From assembly GCF_900142175.1 (NCBI RefSeq), contig NZ_FQZX01000002.1:539317-603316 (forward strand): a stretch of DNA of 64,000 nt, read 5' to 3'. The position numbers were made by a program, and so were the translations under genes. The notes below the pieces were generated by a model. The model was not told where the DNA came from. It did no database searches and saw only the letters and a list, made by a program, of their open reading frames with translations. The DNA is from Maribacter aquivivus. GTDB taxonomy: Bacteria > Bacteroidota > Bacteroidia > Flavobacteriales > Flavobacteriaceae. Of the stretch, positions 54,193-62,411 are shown piece after piece. The first letter of the stretch is position 1; every line of letters begins with the position of its first letter.

Positions 54193-54217
54193 CATATCGC
54201 CCGTTTAGGGCGATATG
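54193..54217 (+). terminator. Hairpin downstream of purB
   Basis: CATATCGCCC (54193-54202) pairs perfectly with GGGCGATATG (54208-54217). It lacks a proper T run, so termination is likely but not certain. Confidence 0.6.
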
Positions 54218-54275
54218 CATTTTAATTTGTTATTCATACTTTATATATTTCCGATGAAAGCAAAATTAAAAGTAA

Positions 54276-55157
54276 ATGCAAACAAATTTCTCAGTTGAAG
54301 AATCGGTAAGTAATTTATGGAATAAATTAGATGGTTGGTTAGAATCTATCATTCTAAAATTACCAAATATAGCCATGGCTGTTTTGGTAATGTTTTTATT
54401 TTATTTTCTAGCAAGAGGAATACGCAAAGTTCTTAAACGAACCGTTCTAAGAAAAATATCTCAAGTATCTATTCAAGAAATAATTGCCAAAGTAGTTTTT
54501 GTAGTTATAATTTTAATTGGCTTTTTTATAGCTTTAGGTGTTTTAGATCTCGACAAGGTATTAACAAGTATTTTAGCTGGTGCAGGAGTAGTTGGTTTGG
54601 CAGTAGGTCTAGCTTTACAAGGCACTTTGAGCAATACTTTTGGCGGTCTTATTCTTTCTTTTATGCCTCAGCTTAAAATCAATGATTTTATTTCTGCAGA
54701 TGGGGTTTCCGGTTTTGTTACCGAAATTAGTTTACGAAACATCATTCTTAAAAAACCCGATAACAATGTAGTAGTTATACCAAACTCTAAATTCATTGAT
54801 GGTTCATTCACCAATTATTCAATGAATAAGAGAAATAGAATTTTTGTTAATTGTGGCGTTGGTTACGAAAGCGATTTACAAATGGTGGAAGACTTAACAG
54901 TTAAAGTTATAGCTGATAATTTTAAACAGAATGATGACGAAGATGTGGAGTTCTTTTTTACAGAGTTTGGCGATAGCTCTATCAACTTTATGGTCCGTTT
55001 TTGGGCAGACTGTGTTAATGTAAAACAAGAACATGCCGCAAGGCATAAGGCTATTAAAATAATCAAGAAACGGTTTGATGAGCGTGACATTAATATTCCG
55101 TTTCCAATTAGAACATTGGACTTTGGGAAAAACAATTTGCAAATTGCAAAAGAGTAA
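54276..55157 (+). CDS. Mechanosensitive ion channel, MscS family
   Basis: A 293-residue MscS channel with three transmembrane segments. The pore-lining TM3 has AGVVGLAVGLALQGTLSNTF, with the glycine/alanine ladder, and the beta domain begins FGGLILSFMPQLKINDFISA. The cytoplasmic vestibule is complete, ending in FPIRTLDFGKNNL. It opens under membrane tension to release osmolytes on osmotic downshock. It is convergent with a second MscS gene across a shared terminator. Confidence 0.94.
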   Translation: MQTNFSVEESVSNLWNKLDGWLESIILKLPNIAMAVLVMFLFYFLARGIRKVLKRTVLRKISQVSIQEIIAKVVFVVIILIGFFIALGVLDLDKVLTSILAGAGVVGLAVGLALQGTLSNTFGGLILSFMPQLKINDFISADGVSGFVTEISLRNIILKKPDNNVVVIPNSKFIDGSFTNYSMNKRNRIFVNCGVGYESDLQMVEDLTVKVIADNFKQNDDEDVEFFFTEFGDSSINFMVRFWADCVNVKQEHAARHKAIKIIKKRFDERDINIPFPIRTLDFGKNNLQIAKE

Positions 55158-55211
55158 AATACATTGAGGAAAGCCACAGCGTATTTAAATCTCTATTATC
55201 GAGTAAAATAA

Positions 55212-55243
55212 AAAAGCCCGTTGAGCAAGTTCAACGGACTTTT
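55212..55243. terminator. Shared terminator of the convergent MscS genes
   Basis: CCGTTGA (55218-55224) pairs with TCAACGG (55231-55237), extended by flanking AAAAG and CTTTT with one internal mismatch; it works on both strands. Confidence 0.75.
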
Positions 55244-55264
55244 ACTAACTAAATAGACTAAATA

Positions 55265-56074
55265 TTATTTATTGATTTGAACTTCGTGCGGGTAAGGAAT
55301 TTCAATACCTGCAGTATCTAATGCTTTCTTAGTTCCTTCAATGGTTGCAAAATAAACATCCCAAAAATCTTCTGGCTTACAGAAAGGACGTACAGCTAAG
55401 TTTACAGAACTATCTGCCAATTCAGATACATTTACTGAAGGAGCTGGATCTTGTAATACTAAAGGGTTTGCCTTTAACATTGCCAATAACACATCTTTTG
55501 TTTTTTGCAAATCAGAATCATAAGCTACACCTACAGTTGTGTCAACTCTTATTTTACCTTCTGCAGTATAATTTACTATGTTACCGTTTGCCATTGCACC
55601 ATTTGGAACAATTGCTAACTTATTTTCTGGTGTTATCAATTTAGTTGTAAAAATCTCAATCTCTTTTACATTACCTAATACACCTTGTGCTTCTATCAAA
55701 TCTCCAATTTTATAAGGCTTAAAAATGATAAGTAAAACACCACCTGCAAAATTAGAAAGAGAACCTTGCAAAGCAAGACCAATAGCTAAACCAGCTGCTG
55801 CAATTACTGCTGCAAAACTTGTAGTTTCAACACCTAAGGTTGAAATAACTGTGATAATCAAAAATATTGTAAGTGCCCATTTCACTAAACTTAACAAGAA
55901 CTTCTGCAATGATTCATCGTAATCCTGCTTGGTCATCCCTTTTCTAGTGACACCAATTAACTTTTTTATAACCCAAGAACCGATTATATATATTAATATG
56001 GCCATCAGAACCTTTGGTCCATATTCCATTGCCATTCCAATTCCTTTGTCAATCCATACTTGTGCGTTTTCCAT
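55265..56074 (-). CDS. Mechanosensitive ion channel, MscS family (second copy)
   Basis: A 269-residue MscS channel close in length to E. coli MscS (286). TM3 has AAAGLAIGLALQGSLSNFAG, followed by GVLLIIFKPYKIGDLIEAQG; the vestibule and the C-terminal GIEIPYPHEVQINK complete it. It differs clearly from the convergent paralogue on the other strand (the paralogue's pore region reads AGVVGLAVGLALQG), so this is not a recent duplication. Both probably relieve osmotic stress. Confidence 0.94.
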   Translation of the reverse strand: MENAQVWIDKGIGMAMEYGPKVLMAILIYIIGSWVIKKLIGVTRKGMTKQDYDESLQKFLLSLVKWALTIFLIITVISTLGVETTSFAAVIAAAGLAIGLALQGSLSNFAGGVLLIIFKPYKIGDLIEAQGVLGNVKEIEIFTTKLITPENKLAIVPNGAMANGNIVNYTAEGKIRVDTTVGVAYDSDLQKTKDVLLAMLKANPLVLQDPAPSVNVSELADSSVNLAVRPFCKPEDFWDVYFATIEGTKKALDTAGIEIPYPHEVQINK

Positions 56075-56185
56075 TTTAAAATGTTTGTTTAGGTTGTTTG
56101 TATATAACTCTCACTTATTATGACACCAATTTTCTTGATTGGTCACATCGAAAATTTATATAAACAACTATAATCGCAAACAAAA

Positions 56186-56211
56186 AGCCCACTACATTTA
56201 CGTAGTGGGCT
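56186..56211 (-). terminator. Terminator at the end of the sigma/DUF4252 operon
   Basis: AGCCCACTAC (56186-56195) pairs perfectly with GTAGTGGGCT (56202-56211); on the minus strand a T run follows. Confidence 0.85.
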
Positions 56212-56237
56212 GTATATGTATTAGTTATAATTAAAAA

Positions 56238-56777
56238 TTAGCCTTTTAACAAATCTCCAAGTTTCTCTAATCCTTCCCCATCAAAATCAGATTTCTCCAT
56301 TGCTTTTATTAACTGAACAAAACTAGCAGGGTTCATATCATCACCTAGTACACGAACCAGAATTAATCCTTTTTCATCATTATCACCATAAATTACTAAC
56401 TCGTCTATGGTATCATCATCACCCTTTAACTGCAAGGTTGCTTTACCCATTGCCGTATTTATTTTCATAAGCTCGCTATAATCATCATCTTTTAAAATCA
56501 ACTTTATAGCTGCTTTTTGAGCTTGATAATCAGCCTCATTTGTGTCCTTTTTTTGAAATGCTAAGACATTCAACTTTTTAAGTGATGAGACCGCTTCCAT
56601 TTCCGAATTACTCAAATTTGATTTTTCCAAATCCAAGAGACTAGAAGGCAAATCAAAAGACATGAAATTAGGATTCTCTGCACTTGCAATATAATATTCT
56701 TGTAAACTCTGTTCTGATGAACATGATGAAATGGTAAAACCTAATATCAACATTATCATTAAATATACTTTTTTCAT
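56238..56777 (-). CDS. DUF4252 lipoprotein
   Basis: A 179-residue lipoprotein (MIMLILGFTISSCSSEQSLQ, lipidated Cys near residue 19). The body has FDLPSSLLDLEKSNLSNSEM, then LMKINTAMGKATLQLKGDDD, and a C-terminal helix EGLEKLGDLLKG. It is a member of DUF4252, of unknown function, more divergent than the two paralogues upstream in the operon. It lies last, after an internal hairpin, so it may be expressed at a lower level. Confidence 0.85.
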   Translation of the reverse strand: MKKVYLMIMLILGFTISSCSSEQSLQEYYIASAENPNFMSFDLPSSLLDLEKSNLSNSEMEAVSSLKKLNVLAFQKKDTNEADYQAQKAAIKLILKDDDYSELMKINTAMGKATLQLKGDDDTIDELVIYGDNDEKGLILVRVLGDDMNPASFVQLIKAMEKSDFDGEGLEKLGDLLKG

Positions 56778-56796
56778 ACTATTCTTTTTAATTACA

Positions 56797-56830
56797 AAAA
56801 AGGTCCCCCTACTAAAAAGAGGACCTTTTT
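56797..56830 (-). terminator. Internal hairpin between two DUF4252 genes
   Basis: AAAAAGGTCC (56797-56806) pairs perfectly with GGACCTTTTT (56821-56830); probably a partial terminator inside the operon. Confidence 0.7.
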
Positions 56831-56840
56831 CAAATATGTT

Positions 56841-57383
56841 TTATTTACCCGATGCTTTATTTAAATCTTTTGGCAAATCCATTTTATTGGTCAAAGTACC
56901 TATCTTATTTAAATCAATATCACCGGTAAGGCTAACTAAAACTGTTTCAAGTTTACGCCCATTATGCCCTACATCTACATTCTCTAAACCACTAACGAAC
57001 ATTAATAATTCCGATACGTGATCTTTCTTTTTTCCGTCTTTCACATAAAACTTAACATTAACGTCCTGATCTTTTACGCGCATTAACTCTTCTAACTTGG
57101 ACGACTTAAGATATTTTTTGACGGTTGATGTCATATCTGCAGTTACTGAAGCATCTTCGGTCATGAACACCTTTACATTTCTTAGTCCGCTAGCTACATC
57201 TATAAACTCCTTTGCCTCTGCGTCATCGCTCATGCCGCCTAATTTAGAAACTAGGTCGATCATACCTTTGTTTACAATTACTGACCCTACATTATCCATA
57301 TTTTCATATTTGTCAAATACAGACTGTGAAAATCCAAATACGGGTAAAATTGCCATTAAAATTACTACTGCTGCTTTTCTCAT
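56841..57383 (-). CDS. DUF4252 exported protein
   Basis: A 180-residue protein with a signal peptide (VVILMAILPVFGFSQSVFDK). The body resembles the third paralogue: KYENMDNVGSVIVNKGMIDL, SKLEELMRVKDQDVNVKFYV and KLETVLVSLTGDIDLNKIG. Belongs to DUF4252. It is in the ECF sigma operon, after another paralogue. A role in the envelope response controlled by that sigma factor is likely, but what it does is unknown. Confidence 0.87.
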   Translation of the reverse strand: MRKAAVVILMAILPVFGFSQSVFDKYENMDNVGSVIVNKGMIDLVSKLGGMSDDAEAKEFIDVASGLRNVKVFMTEDASVTADMTSTVKKYLKSSKLEELMRVKDQDVNVKFYVKDGKKKDHVSELLMFVSGLENVDVGHNGRKLETVLVSLTGDIDLNKIGTLTNKMDLPKDLNKASGK

Positions 57384-57496
57384 GATTGTTGTTTTTAGTG
57401 CCGCTACCCAATTTAGGCTTTGGCGATTGATGAATTGATGAATTTTTGTTTTCGAAAAAGTGCCAAATTTAAGGGGTCAACACTTTTTAATACTAT

Positions 57497-58051
57497 TTAG
57501 TTCCCCTTCTTTGCTGCTTTGCCTAATTGGTCTCCACCTGGCAAATCCATTTTATCGGTCAATTTCGAAACTGATCGTAAATTAATATCTCCGGTCAAGG
57601 ACAAAAGAACAGTTTCTAACTTTTTACCATTGATATCTATATCCATATCTTTCATACCGGTTACAAACATTAATAATTCTTTTACATGGTCACTATCCTT
57701 ACCTTCTTTAACGTAAAACTTTACATTAGAGCTACCATCACGCACCCTCATTAGTTCTTCAAAAGAAGAGCTGCTCAACCTTTTTGTCACCCAACTATCT
57801 ACATCTTTAGAAATTGCGGCGTCTTCAGTGGTAATTACTTTAAAACTTGTAATAGAGTTTACGAGCTCAAAGAATTCTTTTGCTTCTGGATCATCTGAAC
57901 TTACGCTCATTTTACCCAACATTTGAAACATTTTTGGCTGCATGGCAACAAAGGTCACCTTATCATTATCCTCATATTTCTCAAAAATATCTTGAGCGTT
58001 GATTATTACGGGAGCTAACACCAAAAGCGTTAATACTAGTATCTTTTTCAT
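57497..58051 (-). CDS. DUF4252 exported protein
   Basis: A 184-residue protein with a signal peptide (ILVLTLLVLAPVIINAQDIF). Clearly paralogous to the neighbour: FEKYEDNDKVTFVAMQPKMF, SFEELMRVRDGSSNVKFYVK, KLETVLLSLTGDINLRSVS. Belongs to DUF4252. It starts one base after the anti-sigma stop (58053), so it is tightly linked to the regulators. Function unknown. Confidence 0.87.
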   Translation of the reverse strand: MKKILVLTLLVLAPVIINAQDIFEKYEDNDKVTFVAMQPKMFQMLGKMSVSSDDPEAKEFFELVNSITSFKVITTEDAAISKDVDSWVTKRLSSSSFEELMRVRDGSSNVKFYVKEGKDSDHVKELLMFVTGMKDMDIDINGKKLETVLLSLTGDINLRSVSKLTDKMDLPGGDQLGKAAKKGN

Positions 58052-58052
58052 T

Positions 58053-58490
58053 TTAATTGTTTTTCGTTAAAAATTTATTCGTTGTTTTCTCAAATTCCTC
58101 TAAATAATACAGTTGCTCTGTACCTTTATTAAAATTCATTGCTAATAAGGCTAGAGCCTCTTTTGCAGATTCTATTTCCTCTGGTGTATACTCATCTGCT
58201 AAAGTTACTGGAGCCGGTGTAGGCTGATAAAAATATAGCCCCACCATAAAGACTGCTATCGCTGCAACGGATACCCATTTCATATAATTTTTTCTAGGTT
58301 TTAATGGTACCTGCTTTGTAAAGCGTTCTTCCTTTGCTTTAGAAAAGTAATTAAACAAAGGTGCATGTTGCTCTAAATGAGGAGCAATGTCATCCCCTGA
58401 AAAATAAGTTCTAAGCGTTTCTTCTTCAGCAACTGTTGTAGTTGCTTCAAAATACTTTTCTATTAATTTTTCTATGTTATGCAATTCCAT
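58053..58490 (-). CDS. Putative membrane anti-sigma factor
   Basis: A 145-residue protein with an N-terminal helical domain (HNIEKLIEKYFEATTTVAEE and TLRTYFSGDDIAPHLEQHAP), one transmembrane segment at about 70-88 (WVSVAAIAVFMVGLYFY) and an acidic periplasmic tail. It overlaps the ECF sigma gene by 14 bases. That arrangement, and the ETLRxYF motif, fit a transmembrane anti-sigma factor, as is common in Bacteroidota; no zinc (HxxxCxxC) motif is present. Confidence 0.72.
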   Translation of the reverse strand: MELHNIEKLIEKYFEATTTVAEEETLRTYFSGDDIAPHLEQHAPLFNYFSKAKEERFTKQVPLKPRKNYMKWVSVAAIAVFMVGLYFYQPTPAPVTLADEYTPEEIESAKEALALLAMNFNKGTEQLYYLEEFEKTTNKFLTKNN

Positions 58491-59016
58491 AATTATGCTT
58501 TTCCATTAATTTTTCCCTAACGGTTTTTCGAGCTCTTGACAAAGCTACCCGTATGGCCGTCGGTTTCATATCCAACAATTTTTCTATTTCTTCGTATTCA
58601 TATTGTTCTACATCTCGCAATTGTAATACCATTTTTTGCTGCTCTGGTAATTCTGCCATTATTCTTTCTACCCAATCGATGCTATCTTTTGCTTCTAATT
58701 GACCTTGTAAAGACGTATTTGCGTCTGTATAATTAGTATGCACCAATTTCAAATTTCCGGCTTGCTTAGATTTTAGTCTATCCAAACAAAAGTTTTTCGT
58801 CATTGTCATTGCAAAAGCTTCTACATTGTTATAGCTACCTATTTTATTCTTCTTGGACCATAACTTTATTAAAATCTCTTGTGTTGCATCTTCAGCTTCT
58901 TCTGTAGACACCAACAATCTTTTGGCCATACGGAACAACTTATCCTTAAATGGTAATACAGTATTTAAAAACTCCGTTTGTTTCATTTTGGTTTGGCTGT
59001 TCGTAAACTTTCTCAT
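58477..59016 (-). CDS. ECF-type RNA polymerase sigma factor
   Basis: A 179-residue group IV sigma factor. Region 2 is seen as FKDKLFRMAKRLLVSTEEAE and DATQEILIKLWSKKNKI, and region 4 as ELPEQQKMVLQLRDVEQYEY followed by EEIEKLLDMKPTAIRVALSR. The start may be at 59016 or at the ATG ten codons in (58986, MKQTEF), which would suit a leader downstream of the promoter. An ECF-type promoter (TGTAAC-N16-CGTCTT) lies just ahead, pointing to autoregulation. It heads the operon with the anti-sigma factor and three DUF4252 genes. Confidence 0.92.
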   Translation of the reverse strand: MRKFTNSQTKMKQTEFLNTVLPFKDKLFRMAKRLLVSTEEAEDATQEILIKLWSKKNKIGSYNNVEAFAMTMTKNFCLDRLKSKQAGNLKLVHTNYTDANTSLQGQLEAKDSIDWVERIMAELPEQQKMVLQLRDVEQYEYEEIEKLLDMKPTAIRVALSRARKTVREKLMEKHNYGIA

Positions 59017-59030
59017 CGGTTTACAAAAAG

Positions 59031-59058
59031 AAGACGATACTGAACGATTTTTGTTACA
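59031..59058 (-). promoter_or_regulatory. ECF-type promoter of the sigma operon
   Basis: On the minus strand TGTAAC (59058-59053), 16 bases, then CGTCTT (59036-59031). This matches the -35 (GTAAC/GAAC) and -10 (CGTC) elements of known ECF sigma factors and lacks the TAnnTTTG element, so the operon is probably autoregulated. Confidence 0.72.
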
Positions 59059-59207
59059 ATTAATTTTTATTTAAATGACTTGTAAGTAAATTTAACATCC
59101 TTATACTAATTATATACGTACTTACTTAAACGTTTATTTTCAGTATACTAATGAATGTTCTACTATTTGAATATTCATAACCATACATTATAATTTAAAA
59201 AGAAACT

Positions 59208-60725
59208 ATGAAAAAATTTTTCTTGTCCCTCCTTTGTTTAGGATTTGTTGTTACCTCTTGTAATAACGATGACGATACTGTTATTGAAGAAGAAGAAGAA
59301 GTTGAAACCCCTGAAGAGGAAGTCGCAGAAGTTGATATTGAGGTACAAAACTTTTTTTGGCAAACACTTAATCTCTATTATTTCTGGCAAGGTGATGTCC
59401 CAGATTTAGCAGATGATCGTTTTGATACACAGACCGCCTATGAAGAATATTTATCCGAAAATTCTCAGCCGGTAGATTTTTTGGAAAACAAACTCTTATT
59501 TTCTGAAGACAGATTCACTTTTTACAACGAGGATTATACTCAATTAGTAAACAGTTCTGCTGGTGTTTCTAAAAGTAACGGCCTACAATTTGGTTTAGGT
59601 CGTATTACAGGTACAGACGATTTATTTGGTTTTGTAGAATATATTGTTAAAAATTCTAATGCATCTGGTCAAGATATAAAAAGAGGAGATCTATTTATTG
59701 GTGTTGACGGACAGACGCTAACCGTAGATAATTATATTGATTTGCTTTTTGGTGATAACGACACCTACGCTCTAAATATGGCTGAAATTGTCGATGGTGG
59801 TATTAGTGCTAGTGACAGAAAAGTTACTTTAACCAAATCTGAAGGCTTGGTTGAAGACCCTATTCACGTAAGTAATGTCATTACTTCTGGTGATAAAAAA
59901 ATTGGTTATTTAATGTATAATCAATTTGTTTCTGGTTCTGAAGATACTATGAATGCAGTATTTGCAGATTTTATTGCACAAGGTGTTAACGATTTAGTAT
60001 TAGATTTAAGATACAACCCAGGTGGTAGAGGTTCTACAGCTGCCGTTCTTGCCAGTTTAATAAAAGGTACAAATACATCTGACTTACTTTACAAGACTGT
60101 GTACAACGCAAAATTACAAGCGGAGTTCGGTAGTTCTACAGAAAATTATTTTGTTAGCACAACAGGAGCTTTTGACGGAAATTCTGATGCACCTTTAAAT
60201 ACATTAAATTTAAATAGAGTTTATATCATTGCAACAGAAGGTTCTGCTTCTGCTAGTGAGTTGGTAATGGTTGGTTTAGAACCATATATAAATGTTGTTC
60301 ATATAGGTGGTACTACTGTTGGTAAAAATCAAGGGTCAGTTTTATTTGTGGATGATCCAGAAGGTGGTAATGTTTATGATGCTGAAAGAGTTGATAATAT
60401 TAACCCAAATGTGCAATGGGGACTACAACCTATTATCAGTCAAGTTGAAAATAGCGCTGGGTTTACCGATTATGTAGATGGTTTAGTACCTGATATTGAA
60501 CTTCCTGAAGATGTTACCAACCTAGGTGTTCTTGGTAATGCCGATGAACCTTTATTTGCTAGAGCTATTCAAGAAATTACAGGTGTCAGCGGCAAAAGAA
60601 ATTTTGACGTGCTTATGCCTGCAAATGTGGTTTCTAGTTCTAAACTTTACAATCCTAGAAATACGGTACTGTTATTGAACAATAGTATGCCTGTTTCTAA
60701 AATTCCTGTTGCTGAAAAGAAATAA
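59208..60725 (+). CDS. S41-family peptidase lipoprotein, copy 1
   Basis: A 505-residue lipoprotein (LSLLCLGFVVTSCNND, Cys near residue 18) with an Asp/Glu-rich linker. A tricorn-type N-terminal domain (IEVQNFFWQTLNLYYFWQGD) is followed by a PDZ-like region (GDLFIGVDGQTLTVDNYIDL) and the S41 catalytic domain with DLVLDLRYNPGGRGSTAAVL, nucleophile Ser in ATEGSASASELVMVG and Lys in GTTVGKNQGSV. It cleaves proteins on the outer surface or in the periplasm. The next gene is a homologue in the same direction, 27 bases downstream. Confidence 0.92.
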   Translation: MKKFFLSLLCLGFVVTSCNNDDDTVIEEEEEVETPEEEVAEVDIEVQNFFWQTLNLYYFWQGDVPDLADDRFDTQTAYEEYLSENSQPVDFLENKLLFSEDRFTFYNEDYTQLVNSSAGVSKSNGLQFGLGRITGTDDLFGFVEYIVKNSNASGQDIKRGDLFIGVDGQTLTVDNYIDLLFGDNDTYALNMAEIVDGGISASDRKVTLTKSEGLVEDPIHVSNVITSGDKKIGYLMYNQFVSGSEDTMNAVFADFIAQGVNDLVLDLRYNPGGRGSTAAVLASLIKGTNTSDLLYKTVYNAKLQAEFGSSTENYFVSTTGAFDGNSDAPLNTLNLNRVYIIATEGSASASELVMVGLEPYINVVHIGGTTVGKNQGSVLFVDDPEGGNVYDAERVDNINPNVQWGLQPIISQVENSAGFTDYVDGLVPDIELPEDVTNLGVLGNADEPLFARAIQEITGVSGKRNFDVLMPANVVSSSKLYNPRNTVLLLNNSMPVSKIPVAEKK

Positions 60726-60752
60726 ATCTAAAACATTTCAGTTTCCCTATTT

Positions 60753-62222
60753 ATGAAGAAGATATTAATATTATTAGTTGCTGCAATTACATTCTCGTGT
60801 TCTAAAGATGACGATTTATCTTTACCGAACACCGTAGACCCAGATGGCTCCGCAGATGTCGAAGTCCAAGATTTTATGTGGAAATCCATGAATTTTTGGT
60901 ATTTCTGGCAAGCAAATATAGATGATTTGGCAGACGACCGTTTTGAAAGCACCGAAGAAGGCAAAGCTGAATATACTGCGTTTCTTGATTCTGAAGAAAA
61001 TCCTGCTGCATTTTTTGAAAATAAATTACAGTACATAGAAGATCGCTTCAGTTTTTACAATGAAGATTATAGAGAGCTTACTAATTCGCTCGCAGGCATA
61101 TCTAAAAGTAATGGTCTAGAATTCGGACTAGTTCGTTTTCAAGACAGCGAAGATATTTTTGGCTTCGTTCGTTACATTGTGCCTAACTCAAATGCAAGTA
61201 CTGTAGAAATTCAACGTGGTGATTTATTTACCGGCGTTGATGGGCAAACATTAACCACATCTAACTATATTGATTTGCTTTTTGGGGAAAACGATACTTA
61301 CACCTTGAATATGGCAAATTTTGACAATGGTAATATTACACCGAACGACGTGGAAGTTTCGCTTACCAAACAAGAAGGTCTAGCTGAAAATCCTGTCTTT
61401 TTAGCTAAGTCTTTTACAATTGCAGGTGAAAATATTGGCTACATCATGTATAACCAGTTTACTAATGAATATGATGATGATTTGTATTCAGCGGTAGAAG
61501 ATTTAAAATCTGCCGGAATCACAAATCTTGTAATGGACTTACGTTACAATCCTGGTGGATCTGTAAATACAACTCGCTTATTGGCTAGTATGATTTATGG
61601 TACCAATACATCTGATTTATTCCTAAGAAAGAGATATAACGATAAACTTCAAGAGCAATTTAATGACAGCCAATTAGAAATTAATTTTGCAGATAAGGTA
61701 AATGGAAAAAACATTAACACTTTAGGATTAACTAAATTATACGTATTAACTTCTTCTAGTTCTGCCTCTGCAAGTGAATTGTTGATTAACAGTTTAGAAC
61801 CATATATGGATGTCATACAGATTGGTGATGTTACTAGAGGAAAAAATGAGTTCTCTACTACCCTAGTTGATGACCGCGATAATTCTTATTTGTACACTCC
61901 ATCAAGAGTAAACAATATTAACCCAGATAATCAATGGGCTATTCAACCTTTAATAGGTAGAAATGAAAATGCTGATGGTTTCTTTGACTTTACAAGCGGT
62001 TTACAGCCAGATTATGAGTTGAAAGAAGATTATAGCAACCTTGGTATTTTAGGCGAAGAAAATGAGCCATTACTAGCAAAAGCAATTGAATTGATTACAG
62101 GCGCTACAGGCAAACGTGATTTTACAGTACACTATCCTATCAATATCATAAGCAGCTCTAAAGAGAATAGTTTGATGAGTGATAAAATGGTAGATGATAC
62201 GGTTTATGATTTAGAGTTCTAA
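60753..62222 (+). CDS. S41-family peptidase lipoprotein, copy 2
   Basis: A 489-residue lipoprotein (LLVAAITFSCSKDDD, Cys near residue 16) homologous to the preceding gene along the whole length: VEVQDFMWKSMNFWYFWQAN, GDLFTGVDGQTLTTSNYIDL, NLVMDLRYNPGGSVNTTRLL, the Ser in LTSSSSASASELLINS and the Lys in VTRGKNEFST. The catalytic residues are intact in both copies. Strong divergence in the C-terminal half suggests different substrates. Followed by a strong terminator. Confidence 0.92.
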   Translation: MKKILILLVAAITFSCSKDDDLSLPNTVDPDGSADVEVQDFMWKSMNFWYFWQANIDDLADDRFESTEEGKAEYTAFLDSEENPAAFFENKLQYIEDRFSFYNEDYRELTNSLAGISKSNGLEFGLVRFQDSEDIFGFVRYIVPNSNASTVEIQRGDLFTGVDGQTLTTSNYIDLLFGENDTYTLNMANFDNGNITPNDVEVSLTKQEGLAENPVFLAKSFTIAGENIGYIMYNQFTNEYDDDLYSAVEDLKSAGITNLVMDLRYNPGGSVNTTRLLASMIYGTNTSDLFLRKRYNDKLQEQFNDSQLEINFADKVNGKNINTLGLTKLYVLTSSSSASASELLINSLEPYMDVIQIGDVTRGKNEFSTTLVDDRDNSYLYTPSRVNNINPDNQWAIQPLIGRNENADGFFDFTSGLQPDYELKEDYSNLGILGEENEPLLAKAIELITGATGKRDFTVHYPINIISSSKENSLMSDKMVDDTVYDLEF

Positions 62223-62306
62223 ATTTAATCCAATACATTATTTAAAATGATAGCTGCAATATTGCGCTAATAAATACAAGAATTCTTGAAGCCAAGAAAC
62301 GATTTA

Positions 62307-62344
62307 AAAAAAGCTGAACAATGATAACATTGTTCAGCTTTTTT
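62307..62344. terminator. Bidirectional terminator between S41 copy 2 and the propeller lipoprotein gene
   Basis: AAGCTGAACAATG (62311-62323) pairs perfectly with CATTGTTCAGCTT (62328-62340) around ATAA, with A and T runs on both sides. Confidence 0.88.
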
Positions 62345-62411
62345 AATTATTAAAATTTTACGATAATCTTTTTTATCGATTATTTTAAATCGTTGATTTT
62401 TTAATTAGATC

